NCBI GenBank assembly: GCA_020052975.1
Contig: JAGVOC010000399.1
Location: 1-14,281, forward strand
DNA length: 14,281 nt
Direction of reading: 5' to 3'
From: Desulfobacterales bacterium
Lineage (GTDB): Bacteria > Desulfobacterota > Desulfobacteria > Desulfobacterales > RPRI01
Shown here piece by piece: positions 1 to 6,977 of the stretch (position 1 is its first letter; each line of letters begins with the position of its first letter). Both the position numbers and the translations under genes were made by a program. Below the pieces are notes generated by a model. The model saw nothing but the letters and a program-made list of their open reading frames with translations, was not told where the DNA came from and did not search any database.

Positions 1-1242
1 AAAACGGGCGCTCAACAATGAAAAAATATTATGCAATCCCATGACCGAAAGTATCACAAGCGGAGGAATAACCGGCGCAATATACCTTATTCTCATGTCG
101 GTTTTTACAAATGCAAAGAGGATAAATAAAATTGAAAATAAGAGTAATATTTCCTTTTCCAGCCTTATGACAGAGTTATCCTGTTTTATGCGAAAAAAGG
201 CAAAAAAGGGCAGAATAAAAAGGAAGGGAGAAAGCTTGCCGTCAAAATATTTTGGATCGCCGTCCTCCCCTTCAAAGAATATTCTGACTGGGACAAGAAC
301 TGTTTGCATCAATGATTCATTATATATTATGCGCCTTATTGCAAAATGGCTCCACTCTTTGCCCCTGTTATCCTTTTTTGGCTGCACTATTGAATTATCG
401 CCTCTATCCTGTGCCACAGGAACCGGCCCGGCATTAATTATGTTAAAAAAACCCTGGTAAAGAGGATAAACAGGATTTTTCGTCCAAACGTAATTTCTTA
501 TCATCCACGGGGAAAAAGCCAGAAGAACGATAAAAATATACAGCGCACCAAAAAAAAGAGCTTTCAGGGAAACCCGACTACTCTTCCGGATTGAACCGGA
601 TTGGTTTCCTTCATTACGGGAAATCCTGGAATAGGCAAACATTACGAATATGGATAAGAGAAAAAAAACGATCAGGGCGTTATACTTTGTTCCGAGGGCA
701 AGTCCGCAAAAAAAAGCGGAAACGACAAGATGCTTGAGTTTGAACTCAGATTGAATACATTTGAACAGGTAAATGATGGAGCCTGTTGAAAAGAAGATAA
801 GCCCCAAATCGACATAAGCAGTAATTGAAAGCTTGACAATAACCGGTATCGACAGGAAAAACAGAACACCGAAAAGTGCATAAACAGAATTAATACGTTC
901 TTTCAGATATCTGAAAACAAAGAGTGCCGTCAGCAATGCGAAAACGAAATGTATGTATTTGGGCACGATATCATTCCCGAAATAAAGAGGAATAAGATAT
1001 AACAGTTCAAGATTCATGGGGTAATAGGAGAATATCACCGAAGGAATTTCATACATGCCGCCATGCTTTAAATAAAGCTTTGGAACAGCAAGGTGATGGG
1101 TAAGAGCATCCCTGCTGACGGGAGGGACAGAAGACAATACGATTATGGAGACAATCAGGACTGTTATAAGACCTGCAAGGATAATATATATCAGTGATGA
1201 TCCGGGATTTTTATCAATCACTTTTGATGCTTGATCTTGCAT
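1..1242 (-). CDS. GT-C family membrane glycosyltransferase (ArnT/PMT-like), C-terminus beyond left edge
   Basis: The frame is open from an ATG at 1242 to the window edge, 414 codons with no stop. AAAAGGG lies six bases before the ATG. A membrane segment (about 17-38) leads into a first external loop with RDALTHH (44-50) and a YP pair (74-75); further hydrophobic segments and TAYVDLG (141-147) follow. GLALGTKYN (180-188) and SPWMIRNYVWTKNPVYPLY (244-262) match the usual layout of polyprenyl-phosphate-sugar-dependent GT-C enzymes, in which acidic residues of the first loops bind metal or act in catalysis; here D45 and D145 are candidates. The likely role is transfer of a sugar from a lipid carrier to a protein or glycan on the outer face of the inner membrane. 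The gene follows the VKOR-DsbA gene by 90 bases, probably in the same transcription unit. The acceptor is unknown. A wzy-like polymerase is a less likely alternative. Confidence 0.75.
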   Translation of the reverse strand, partial: MQDQASKVIDKNPGSSLIYIILAGLITVLIVSIIVLSSVPPVSRDALTHHLAVPKLYLKHGGMYEIPSVIFSYYPMNLELLYLIPLYFGNDIVPKYIHFVFALLTALFVFRYLKERINSVYALFGVLFFLSIPVIVKLSITAYVDLGLIFFSTGSIIYLFKCIQSEFKLKHLVVSAFFCGLALGTKYNALIVFFLLSIFVMFAYSRISRNEGNQSGSIRKSSRVSLKALFFGALYIFIVLLAFSPWMIRNYVWTKNPVYPLYQGFFNIINAGPVPVAQDRGDNSIVQPKKDNRGKEWSHFAIRRIIYNESLMQTVLVPVRIFFEGEDGDPKYFDGKLSPFLFILPFFAFFRIKQDNSVIRLEKEILLLFSILFILFAFVKTDMRIRYIAPVIPPLVILSVMGLHNIFSLLSARF

Positions 1243-1307
1243 GATAACCCTTTTGATACTGATCCCTGTCACCTATTTTTATCCTTGCCCCATTGCCGGC
1301 AGGCAAC

Positions 1308-1334
1308 ATCCTGTTCATCCTGTTAATCCTGTCT
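1308..1334. repeat. three tandem nine-base units (ATCCTGTTM type)
   Basis: Three nine-base units are directly adjacent: ATCCTGTTC, ATCCTGTTA and ATCCTGTCT. The last unit overlaps the TAG stop of the VKOR-DsbA gene (1333-1335). Two of the three units recur exactly, on the other strand, at 6907-6924. Confidence 0.7.
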
Positions 1335-2523
1335 AATACCCAATAACTTTCTTCAATATATCTGCAGGTATTTCTCCCAGATATAATTTGCCGTTTATCA
1401 TGTAAGCAGGAGTTCCCGTAATCCCGGCTTTTAAACCATCTCTGATATCAAACCACAGGCTGCGCCTTATATTATTATCCAGTCTTGAAGCGGTGAGCTT
1501 ATCCGAATCAAGACCGGTCTTTTCGGCCAGATCCCTTGTATCAATTTTTTCGCCGCTTATATCAACACCAAAAAGCATGTCATTCATCTCCCAGAATTTC
1601 CCCTTTGTTGATGCATAGATGGCAAGAAGAGCCATTTCACCTGATCCAACATGGAAAGATTCCTTTACAATCGGATTATATTTATGATCCATGGGATAGT
1701 GGCGATGAATAAGCCTTATTTTTTCCGGATTTTTCTCAACAAGATGGCGAAGAAAAAAATGCATTTTTCTGCACTGGAAACACAGGTAATCTGAATACTC
1801 GGTTATAACCAGCTCCGGATTATCAGAGCCGCCGATCCAGGGGTGGCCGTCTACAGATATTCCTTTTGGAACTTTTGCTGAAAGAGGAGGTGGAGTAAGA
1901 TTCCAGTAGACCGGAAAAAAGGTAAAGGCAAAAACAACAATGGCTGTGTATGGAGCAAACAGAGATAAAGAGAATGCCTTTTTATTCAAAATAAATTTAA
2001 TATCCTCCCAAAATCCTTTAATAATCCCTTCTTTTTCTCCGAATCTTCGTATTGTCAGCCATGAGTAAAATAAAAGCAAAAAATTTATTCCGTAGCTTGC
2101 AATGCACATTATGCAGTAGCTGCGGATATAAAAATTGGATATTATAGCAAAAATGATGCTTATTAAGCTAAAAACAGATGACACAGAGAAAATAAGCGGC
2201 CACATACGTTTTCTTCCGGCATCTGAGTGAAAAGCAAATGGCAGAAGCAAAAGGCAAAAGCAATATCCGAAAACGCCCCACACGGCAACAGGTATGCCAA
2301 GGAAAATGGAATAAGGACTCTGGGAAACCGTATCGCAATTAATTGCCTTGGAAATCGCACAGAAGCTTTCATAACCGATATCGGTATATACAAGGTAATG
2401 GTGCACCGAAAGATAAATAGAATCGGAAAGGCCGGCAAGCACTAATAATACTGTTGTCCAATAATAAAAAGAGAAGGGAAACGGTTTAATATTATGTTCT
2501 CTTGGATTCATCGATTTAATCAT
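1333..2523 (-). CDS. VKOR-DsbA fusion: vitamin K epoxide reductase domain joined to a thioredoxin-fold disulfide oxidoreductase
   Basis: The 396-residue protein joins two halves of an oxidative-folding pathway. Residues about 20-210 form a multi-span VKOR domain with the loop cysteine pair C55 and C63 (in INCDTVSQSPYS, including the conserved serine region) and the membrane CxxC C137-I-M-C140. Residues about 225-396 form an exported DsbA-like domain with active-site C248-F-Q-C251 and the cis-proline segment GITGTPAYMING. In known VKOR fusions, the thioredoxin domain oxidises exported substrates and the VKOR part passes the electrons to quinone, replacing DsbB. All six expected cysteines are present. 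The start ATG overlaps the stop of the preceding gene as ATGA (2520-2523), pointing to coupled translation; M5 is an alternative start. The substrate is unknown; the four-cysteine pilin encoded upstream is a candidate by proximity only. Confidence 0.9.
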   Translation of the reverse strand: MIKSMNPREHNIKPFPFSFYYWTTVLLVLAGLSDSIYLSVHHYLVYTDIGYESFCAISKAINCDTVSQSPYSIFLGIPVAVWGVFGYCFCLLLLPFAFHSDAGRKRMWPLIFSVSSVFSLISIIFAIISNFYIRSYCIMCIASYGINFLLLFYSWLTIRRFGEKEGIIKGFWEDIKFILNKKAFSLSLFAPYTAIVVFAFTFFPVYWNLTPPPLSAKVPKGISVDGHPWIGGSDNPELVITEYSDYLCFQCRKMHFFLRHLVEKNPEKIRLIHRHYPMDHKYNPIVKESFHVGSGEMALLAIYASTKGKFWEMNDMLFGVDISGEKIDTRDLAEKTGLDSDKLTASRLDNNIRRSLWFDIRDGLKAGITGTPAYMINGKLYLGEIPADILKKVIGY

Positions 2524-4619
2524 TTTTTTTGTGGTATCAGGATAGTTTTTTGCCGGACATTTATCAAATAGGCCTTCGCTTTAACTATTTCATAAATTTT
2601 TCCTGCAATAAACTCCTGGTAAACAGGAGTTAAAATACCATCTTCTGAATATTTTTTTGCAGACAGTTTTTCAGCAAGAAGCACCAATTCATTTGTCTTA
2701 ATTCCGGAACCCAATCTTTCTGAATACAGGTCAACCGATTTATCATCATTTGCTCTTAAACCCGTCTCGATAAGCCATAAAAGAGTCATAACATCATCCG
2801 GCTTACGCTTACGTACATCTCTTAAAAAAAAACCGGCTTTACCATAGTCTCCCATAAGGCAAAAAGCGGCGCCAATATTGATACTGCTTTTGATTTCATC
2901 ACTATTTATAATCATGCCCTTTCTAAAACAGGAAAGTGCATCTTCATATCTCCCCTGATAAAATAACATAATGCCTTTTAGATTAAGAACATCTGAATTC
3001 TCCCGATTTTCAGGAATAATGTCATCAAGATAATGAAGTCCCCTGTCCCAGTTATCTGCTTTAACCGATACCATGGCAAGTCCGTATTTAGCAAAATCAT
3101 ATGCCGGATATATCCGGATTGCCTTTTCCCAGAATTCACCGGCTCTTCTGTGCTCCCCAAGATGATAATAAACTCCTGCAATATTGTTCAGTATAAATGC
3201 CTTATAATATCTGTTATGCGTTTTAAGATAAAGAGCCTTGTGGTATAGTTCAATTGCCTTGTCGTATTGTCCCGTTCCCTCGTAATATGCCTTTGCAAGA
3301 TTGTTCAAGGAGCGCGCCGATTCAGGGGCTTTCCTGACTGCATCCATCGTTAAAGATATTTCCGAAGCCCATTTTATGTTTCTGATATGCGTGCTGATCC
3401 CATATCCTGTGATTAAAAGAATAACGAAAGCAAATATTAAATAAAACATGCCTTTTCTATCATGATATCTGTCAATTAACCATTTCAGACCCGTGCTGAC
3501 CGGCACGAAAAGGAAAAAAGAGGGAAGATAATTCCTGTGTTCGAATATAAGTTCAAGACCGATTATTGAAGATTCAATGACGTGGTTTAAGAAGAAAAAA
3601 AGTATTGCGAAACTCAATAAAGGCCTTTTTCGGGCCTGCCATATGCCCAGACCGATCAGAATAACAATGATAATGATGGACGGCATGGTAGTCCACGGAT
3701 AAAAGAAGGAAGCAGAAACATCAATGTCATGTTCAATTGAAAGCCGGGTAGGCGCAGGATAAAAAATCAGGGAAAGATAATAAACGAGAACTCTTGCTTC
3801 AGTAAGCAAACGTTCACCCGGTGTAAAGTTGCGGTTCTCATAACCCTGGAAAATATTAAAAGTATCGGTTCCGATAAACAGAAAAAATCCGGCAAGGGTT
3901 ATTATTACAGCAAGACCTGCCGCAATATAGAAATTTTTCCTTCTAATTTCAGCCCTGCCAAGATCCTGGAAAAAGATGATTTCGACCAGAACAAGGGAAA
4001 GAGGCAGGGTGATGGTATTTTCCTTTGTCCCGAGGGCAAGTATATAGGTCAGAAAAATGCAAAAATAGAGTATGAATTTTTTATATGCGGAATCAGACAA
4101 TCTTCCTTTTATGTAAAGAAAAATGCCTATAATATAAAACATCGCAGCCATTGACGACATGCGTTGAACTATATAGGTCACAGACTGGGTCTGCACAGGA
4201 TTGACCGCCCACAGGGCTGCAGAAAGCATTGAAATAAAATATCCGTTTTCTTCACTGAATCTGTTTTTAAGATTAGGAGTCTTAAAAAGCATTAATATGG
4301 TAAGAAACAGAAAAAAGGCGGAAAAAACATGTATGCCGGTATTTACAACGTGATATCCTTTTGCATTATCTTTTCCAAGATACCAGTTTATGGCAAATGT
4401 CAGTTTCGATAACGGCCTTGTAAAGTTCCCGTAATCCTTGTGAGAAATAACATCCGAAAGGGATTTAATGCTGATTTCTTTTATATGAAGGAAGCGGTTG
4501 TTTAAGATGCTCTGATAATCGTCAAGATGCCATGAGGAGTCGAAGGTGTTGGAATATGAAAGGACAACAAGTATAAAAAGAAGAAGAAATGATAAGCAAG
4601 ATCTTGAGTTATTATGCAT
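2520..4619 (-). CDS. TMTC-like membrane protein: GT-C fold with C-terminal TPR repeats
   Basis: The 699-residue protein has an N-terminal multi-span membrane part (about 8-410) and a soluble C-terminal part with TPR repeats (about 432-640). WHLDDYQSILNN (30-41) carries the first-loop aspartate pair D33-D34. WAVNPVQTQSVTYIVQR (137-153), GTKENTI (197-203) and FEHRNYLPS (359-367) match the pattern of bacterial proteins related to eukaryotic TMTC O-mannosyltransferases. At least four TPR-like helix pairs can be read, for example NNLAKAYYEGTGQYDKAIELY and IAGVYYHLGEHRRAGEFWEKA in part. The expected role is sugar transfer from a lipid carrier to exported proteins, with the TPR part possibly binding the acceptor; activity in bacterial members is mostly unproven. 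It begins 222 bases after the pilA stop, beyond a terminator, so its own promoter or read-through is needed; only a weak AAAAGAAA lies before the ATG. Its stop overlaps the VKOR-DsbA start. Confidence 0.8.
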   Translation of the reverse strand: MHNNSRSCLSFLLLFILVVLSYSNTFDSSWHLDDYQSILNNRFLHIKEISIKSLSDVISHKDYGNFTRPLSKLTFAINWYLGKDNAKGYHVVNTGIHVFSAFFLFLTILMLFKTPNLKNRFSEENGYFISMLSAALWAVNPVQTQSVTYIVQRMSSMAAMFYIIGIFLYIKGRLSDSAYKKFILYFCIFLTYILALGTKENTITLPLSLVLVEIIFFQDLGRAEIRRKNFYIAAGLAVIITLAGFFLFIGTDTFNIFQGYENRNFTPGERLLTEARVLVYYLSLIFYPAPTRLSIEHDIDVSASFFYPWTTMPSIIIIVILIGLGIWQARKRPLLSFAILFFFLNHVIESSIIGLELIFEHRNYLPSFFLFVPVSTGLKWLIDRYHDRKGMFYLIFAFVILLITGYGISTHIRNIKWASEISLTMDAVRKAPESARSLNNLAKAYYEGTGQYDKAIELYHKALYLKTHNRYYKAFILNNIAGVYYHLGEHRRAGEFWEKAIRIYPAYDFAKYGLAMVSVKADNWDRGLHYLDDIIPENRENSDVLNLKGIMLFYQGRYEDALSCFRKGMIINSDEIKSSINIGAAFCLMGDYGKAGFFLRDVRKRKPDDVMTLLWLIETGLRANDDKSVDLYSERLGSGIKTNELVLLAEKLSAKKYSEDGILTPVYQEFIAGKIYEIVKAKAYLINVRQKTILIPQKK

Positions 4620-4665
4620 TTTCTTTTATCTGTGACATGCTTTTCATCATGGGCAGCAGGATATT

Positions 4666-4718
4666 AGGAGCCGTTACAAAATAACTATTGCATTTCAGAC
4701 TATTTCGTTACGGCTCCT
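4666..4718. repeat. imperfect inverted repeat, 18-bp arms
   Basis: The arm AGGAGCCGTTACAAAATA (4666-4683) pairs with 4701-4718 (TATTTCGTTACGGCTCCT) at 16 of 18 positions around a 17-base spacer. It sits in the gap between the pilA terminator and the TMTC-like gene and encodes nothing visible. It lacks a following T-run, so it looks more like a small palindromic repeat than a terminator, although an mRNA structure in the leader of the TMTC-like gene is possible. Confidence 0.7.
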
Positions 4719-4792
4719 TATGCCGTTTTTGACATCCAGATGACTACTTTATTTTTTTAAAGCGGCTTACAAGTATATCAAAATCACAAAAT

Positions 4793-4822
4793 AAAAAAGG
4801 GGGAATGAATCCCCCTTTTTTT
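4793..4822 (-). terminator. intrinsic terminator downstream of pilA
   Basis: The stem AAAAAAGGGGGA / TCCCCCTTTTTT surrounds the five-base loop ATGAA. On the minus strand it starts 19 bases after the pilA stop and ends in a run of six T. The A and T tracts on both sides mean it could also work on the plus strand. It should insulate pilA from the genes to its left. Confidence 0.85.
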
Positions 4823-4840
4823 CATTATGTTATGCATGCA

Positions 4841-5248
4841 TCATGGTGCTTTCCATCCAGGTGCAAGCGATGTACCCATATAAGTTGTATAAACCAGTGT
4901 TCCTCCAACACTACGCGGACATCTGCCGCTTCCGTCAGTAACTGTTACCGTAAATACATCATTAGCTTCTGCAAGGGTGCCCTGATTGGATCCATTAAAC
5001 GTTACCTTGCAAGCGCCGGACCTTAATCGGTCTATGCTACCAAGAGTCTGATTCCCCGGTTCCGAAAAATAGCATGAAATTGCTGCAAGAATGTTCTGGG
5101 CATCACCTTCAGCGTAACTGCAGTATGCCTTATCCCTGTACGCTATAAAGTTCGGGATAGCGATAGCTGCAAGGATACCGATAATGGCAATGACGATCAT
5201 GAGTTCGATAAGTGTAAAACCTTTTTGCCCTCTTAATTTCTGAATCAT
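4841..5248 (-). CDS. pilA: type IV pilin (PilA-like) with four cysteines
   Basis: The 135-residue prepilin has a short positive leader (MIQKLRGQKG), a prepilin peptidase site after G10, and the mature N-terminus FTLIELMIVIAIIGILAAIA with the conserved Glu at mature position 5. The mature protein has about 125 residues, longer than the Geobacter short pilin (about 61) but with a closely similar first 35 residues. Mature F1, F24, Y27, Y32 and F51 fall at the Geobacter aromatic positions, while the equivalent of Y57 is absent. Cysteines C43, C59, C80 and C110 (precursor numbering) could form two disulfides. It would be the pilus subunit or an abundant pseudopilin; an isolated gene with a strong site favours the major pilin. 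A perfect AAAGGAGG lies seven bases before the ATG. A sigma-54 promoter (5334-5349) and a terminator (4793-4822) make it a single-gene unit. Confidence 0.93.
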   Translation of the reverse strand: MIQKLRGQKGFTLIELMIVIAIIGILAAIAIPNFIAYRDKAYCSYAEGDAQNILAAISCYFSEPGNQTLGSIDRLRSGACKVTFNGSNQGTLAEANDVFTVTVTDGSGRCPRSVGGTLVYTTYMGTSLAPGWKAP

Positions 5249-5333
5249 TTCGTAACCTCCTTTGTGTAATTATGTTTATGTTAAATAAGCCGTAAGCCTC
5301 ATATTAACAACACTGAACTTCGCAAAAGAATAG

Positions 5334-5349
5334 AGCAAGGAATATGCCA
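5334..5349 (-). promoter_or_regulatory. sigma-54 promoter of pilA
   Basis: Read on the minus strand, TGGCATATTCCTTGCT fits the sigma-54 consensus TGGCAYRN4TTGCW at every defined base. The GC of the -12 element lies at 5337-5336, giving a predicted start near 5324 and a leader of about 75 bases before the pilA ATG. The neighbouring gene encodes a PilR-type sigma-54 activator. The rest of the 243-base gap is AT-rich and holds the pilR terminator; PilR sites would be expected upstream of 5349 but I could not define one. Confidence 0.87.
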
Positions 5350-5460
5350 TGATTGGATTATTTATTTATTAAGATTATAACTTGCTGTATTTATAAAATA
5401 TCCGATAAATGGCGCTAAAACAACATTTCATAATTAATCTATTAAAATAAGGGTAAAAAG

Positions 5461-5493
5461 GACAATTTTTGTCTTTCACAAACAAAAATTGTC
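5461..5493 (-). terminator. probable intrinsic terminator of pilR
   Basis: A perfect 12-bp inverted repeat (arms 5461-5472 and 5482-5493, GACAATTTTTGT and its complement) has a nine-base loop. It overlaps the pilR TGA stop and is followed on the minus strand by CTTTTTA. The stem is AT-rich, so it may be weak. It could also be a dyad bound by a regulator of pilA, since it lies about 110 bases upstream of the sigma-54 promoter. Confidence 0.6.
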
Positions 5494-6889
5494 AGCTCCC
5501 GATGCCCAGTTTATCGAGCCTGTATTTCAATGAACGCATATTTATACCGAGCAGTTCAGCCGCCTTGATTCTTTCACCTCCGGAATATTCCATAGCTTTA
5601 TTAACATATGCTATTTCAACTTCCTCAAGTATTGAATCAAGGGAAACCCCTTTTGAAACATCATTTACATCAAAATATTTGCCTTTGACTCCGTCTATTA
5701 AAACCCTCCGCTTATGCAATGAAAGGGTGAGGCTGTCAGGAAGAAGAATATTGGTATCGGTAATGGCAACACTTCGCTCCATCAGATTCTCAAGCTCCCG
5801 GATATTTCCGGGGAATGGATAGTTGTTAAGCAGGTTAATGGCATAGGATGATATTTTAGTGACCTTCTTTCCCATTTCATTTGAATATTTTTCAAGAAAA
5901 TGCTGCGCAAGCGCGCGAAGGTCTCCCCTTCTCTCTCTTAAGGGAGGCAGTTTGATCTCTATAACATTCAGTCTGTAAAAAAGATCCTCTCGGAAGCGAC
6001 CTTCTATGACCTCATTTGCAAGGTCTTTGTTTGTTGCAGATATTATACGAATATTAACTGAGATATCCTCATTACCGCCAACAGGTTTGAAAACCCTTTC
6101 CTGGACAACTCTTAAGAGCTTAACCTGAAGATGTATGCTTAAATCACCAACCTCATCTAAAAAAATCGTCCCTTCATCGGCAATTTCAAAAAGCCCTTTT
6201 TTGTCCTGAGTGGCTCCTGTGAAGGCGCCTTTCTTATACCCAAAAAGCTCGCTTTCCATTAATGTTTCAGGAATACCCCCACAGTTTATTGGTACGAAAG
6301 GCTTGTTACAGCGATCGCTTTCATCATGAATTGCCCTTGCTATCAATTCTTTGCCGGTTCCGCTTTCACCGGTAATAAGTATGCTGGTTTTTGTTTTTGC
6401 AACCTGCTTTATCATATTGTAGACATGGAGCATTGCGGGGCTGTTTCCGATTATCTTACCGAAATGAAGCTGTTTTTTTAACTCATCGTCGATAAATTTC
6501 TTTTCCTGATCAATGGTTTTTAATTCAAGCCCATTTGCAATGGTCTGCTTGAGTTCGTCATTATCAAAAGGTTTCGGAACATAGTCATATGCGCCGTCAT
6601 TCATTGCTTCAACAGCCGTTTCGGTCGAAGCATAGGCTGAAATCATAATAACTACCGTATTCTGATTCTTCTTTTTTGATGCCCTGAGCACATCAATACC
6701 CGTCATATCTCCCAGCTTGATATCACAAAGCAGAAGATCAAAATCTTTCTTTTCGAGCAAAGATATCGCTTTGCGTCCGCTTTCAGCAGATGTAACCTGG
6801 TATCCTTCCCTTGAAAGCATCACATCAAGAAGTTCTCTCATGCTCTCTTCGTCGTCAACAACGAGTATATTAAAAATCTTGTCCGGCAT
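5492..6889 (-). CDS. pilR: sigma-54-dependent response regulator PilR
   Basis: The 465-residue protein is a complete NtrC-class activator. The receiver domain (about 5-120) has acidic residues D12-D13, phospho-acceptor D56, S84 and K106. The AAA+ domain (about 145-375) has Walker A GESGTGKE (174-181), the sigma-54 contact loop GAFTGA (221-226), Walker B IFLDEV (242-247) and arginine-finger region FREDLFYRLN. A Fis-type helix-turn-helix at the end (GGERIKAAELLGINMRSLKYRLDKLG, in two parts) has the RSLxYRLxKLG form typical of PilR rather than NtrC or AtoC. It should bind upstream of pilA and open the sigma-54 promoter when phosphorylated. The usual partner kinase gene pilS is not beside it: pyrC lies 88 bases upstream with repeats between. 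No clear ribosome site precedes the ATG, and the only AAGG is about 13 bases away. Confidence 0.88.
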   Translation of the reverse strand: MPDKIFNILVVDDEESMRELLDVMLSREGYQVTSAESGRKAISLLEKKDFDLLLCDIKLGDMTGIDVLRASKKKNQNTVVIMISAYASTETAVEAMNDGAYDYVPKPFDNDELKQTIANGLELKTIDQEKKFIDDELKKQLHFGKIIGNSPAMLHVYNMIKQVAKTKTSILITGESGTGKELIARAIHDESDRCNKPFVPINCGGIPETLMESELFGYKKGAFTGATQDKKGLFEIADEGTIFLDEVGDLSIHLQVKLLRVVQERVFKPVGGNEDISVNIRIISATNKDLANEVIEGRFREDLFYRLNVIEIKLPPLRERRGDLRALAQHFLEKYSNEMGKKVTKISSYAINLLNNYPFPGNIRELENLMERSVAITDTNILLPDSLTLSLHKRRVLIDGVKGKYFDVNDVSKGVSLDSILEEVEIAYVNKAMEYSGGERIKAAELLGINMRSLKYRLDKLGIGS

Positions 6890-6906
6890 AATTATTCAAC
6901 TACCTT

Positions 6907-6933
6907 AGACAGGATGAACAGGATTGACATGAT
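6907..6933. repeat. three nine-base units, inverted copy of the 1308 repeat
   Basis: On the minus strand the units are ATCATGTCA, ATCCTGTTC and ATCCTGTCT, the last two identical to units at 1308-1316 and 1326-1334. It lies in the pyrC-pilR spacer, upstream of pilR. Confidence 0.7.
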
Positions 6934-6943
6934 ATTTTCTCAG

Positions 6944-6970
6944 CTTTGTGCCCTTCGTGATCTTCGTGGC
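6944..6970. repeat. three nine-base units (CTTCGTGNN type)
   Basis: CTTTGTGCC, CTTCGTGAT and CTTCGTGGC follow one another without gaps, ten bases right of the previous repeat and seven bases before the pyrC stop. The word family differs from its neighbour but has the same unit length. A related copy is seen at 11788-11805. Confidence 0.65.
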
Positions 6971-6977
6971 ATAAAAA

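Noticed and set aside
41..460. Plus-strand frame of 139 codons, and the minus-strand frame at 672-881
   Set aside because: Both are shadows of the minus-strand GT-C gene that is open from 1242 to the left edge with typical family motifs.
462..485. GGATAAACAGGATT, resembling the spacer repeat at 6907
   Set aside because: It lies inside the GT-C gene and encodes the family-typical KNPVYPLY motif, so the similarity is explained by coding.
1308..1334. CRISPR-like array
   Set aside because: The units are nine bases and directly adjacent, with no spacers and no cas genes in the window.
4805..5026. Plus-strand frame of 73 codons starting in the pilA terminator
   Set aside because: It is antisense to pilA and its start lies in the terminator loop.
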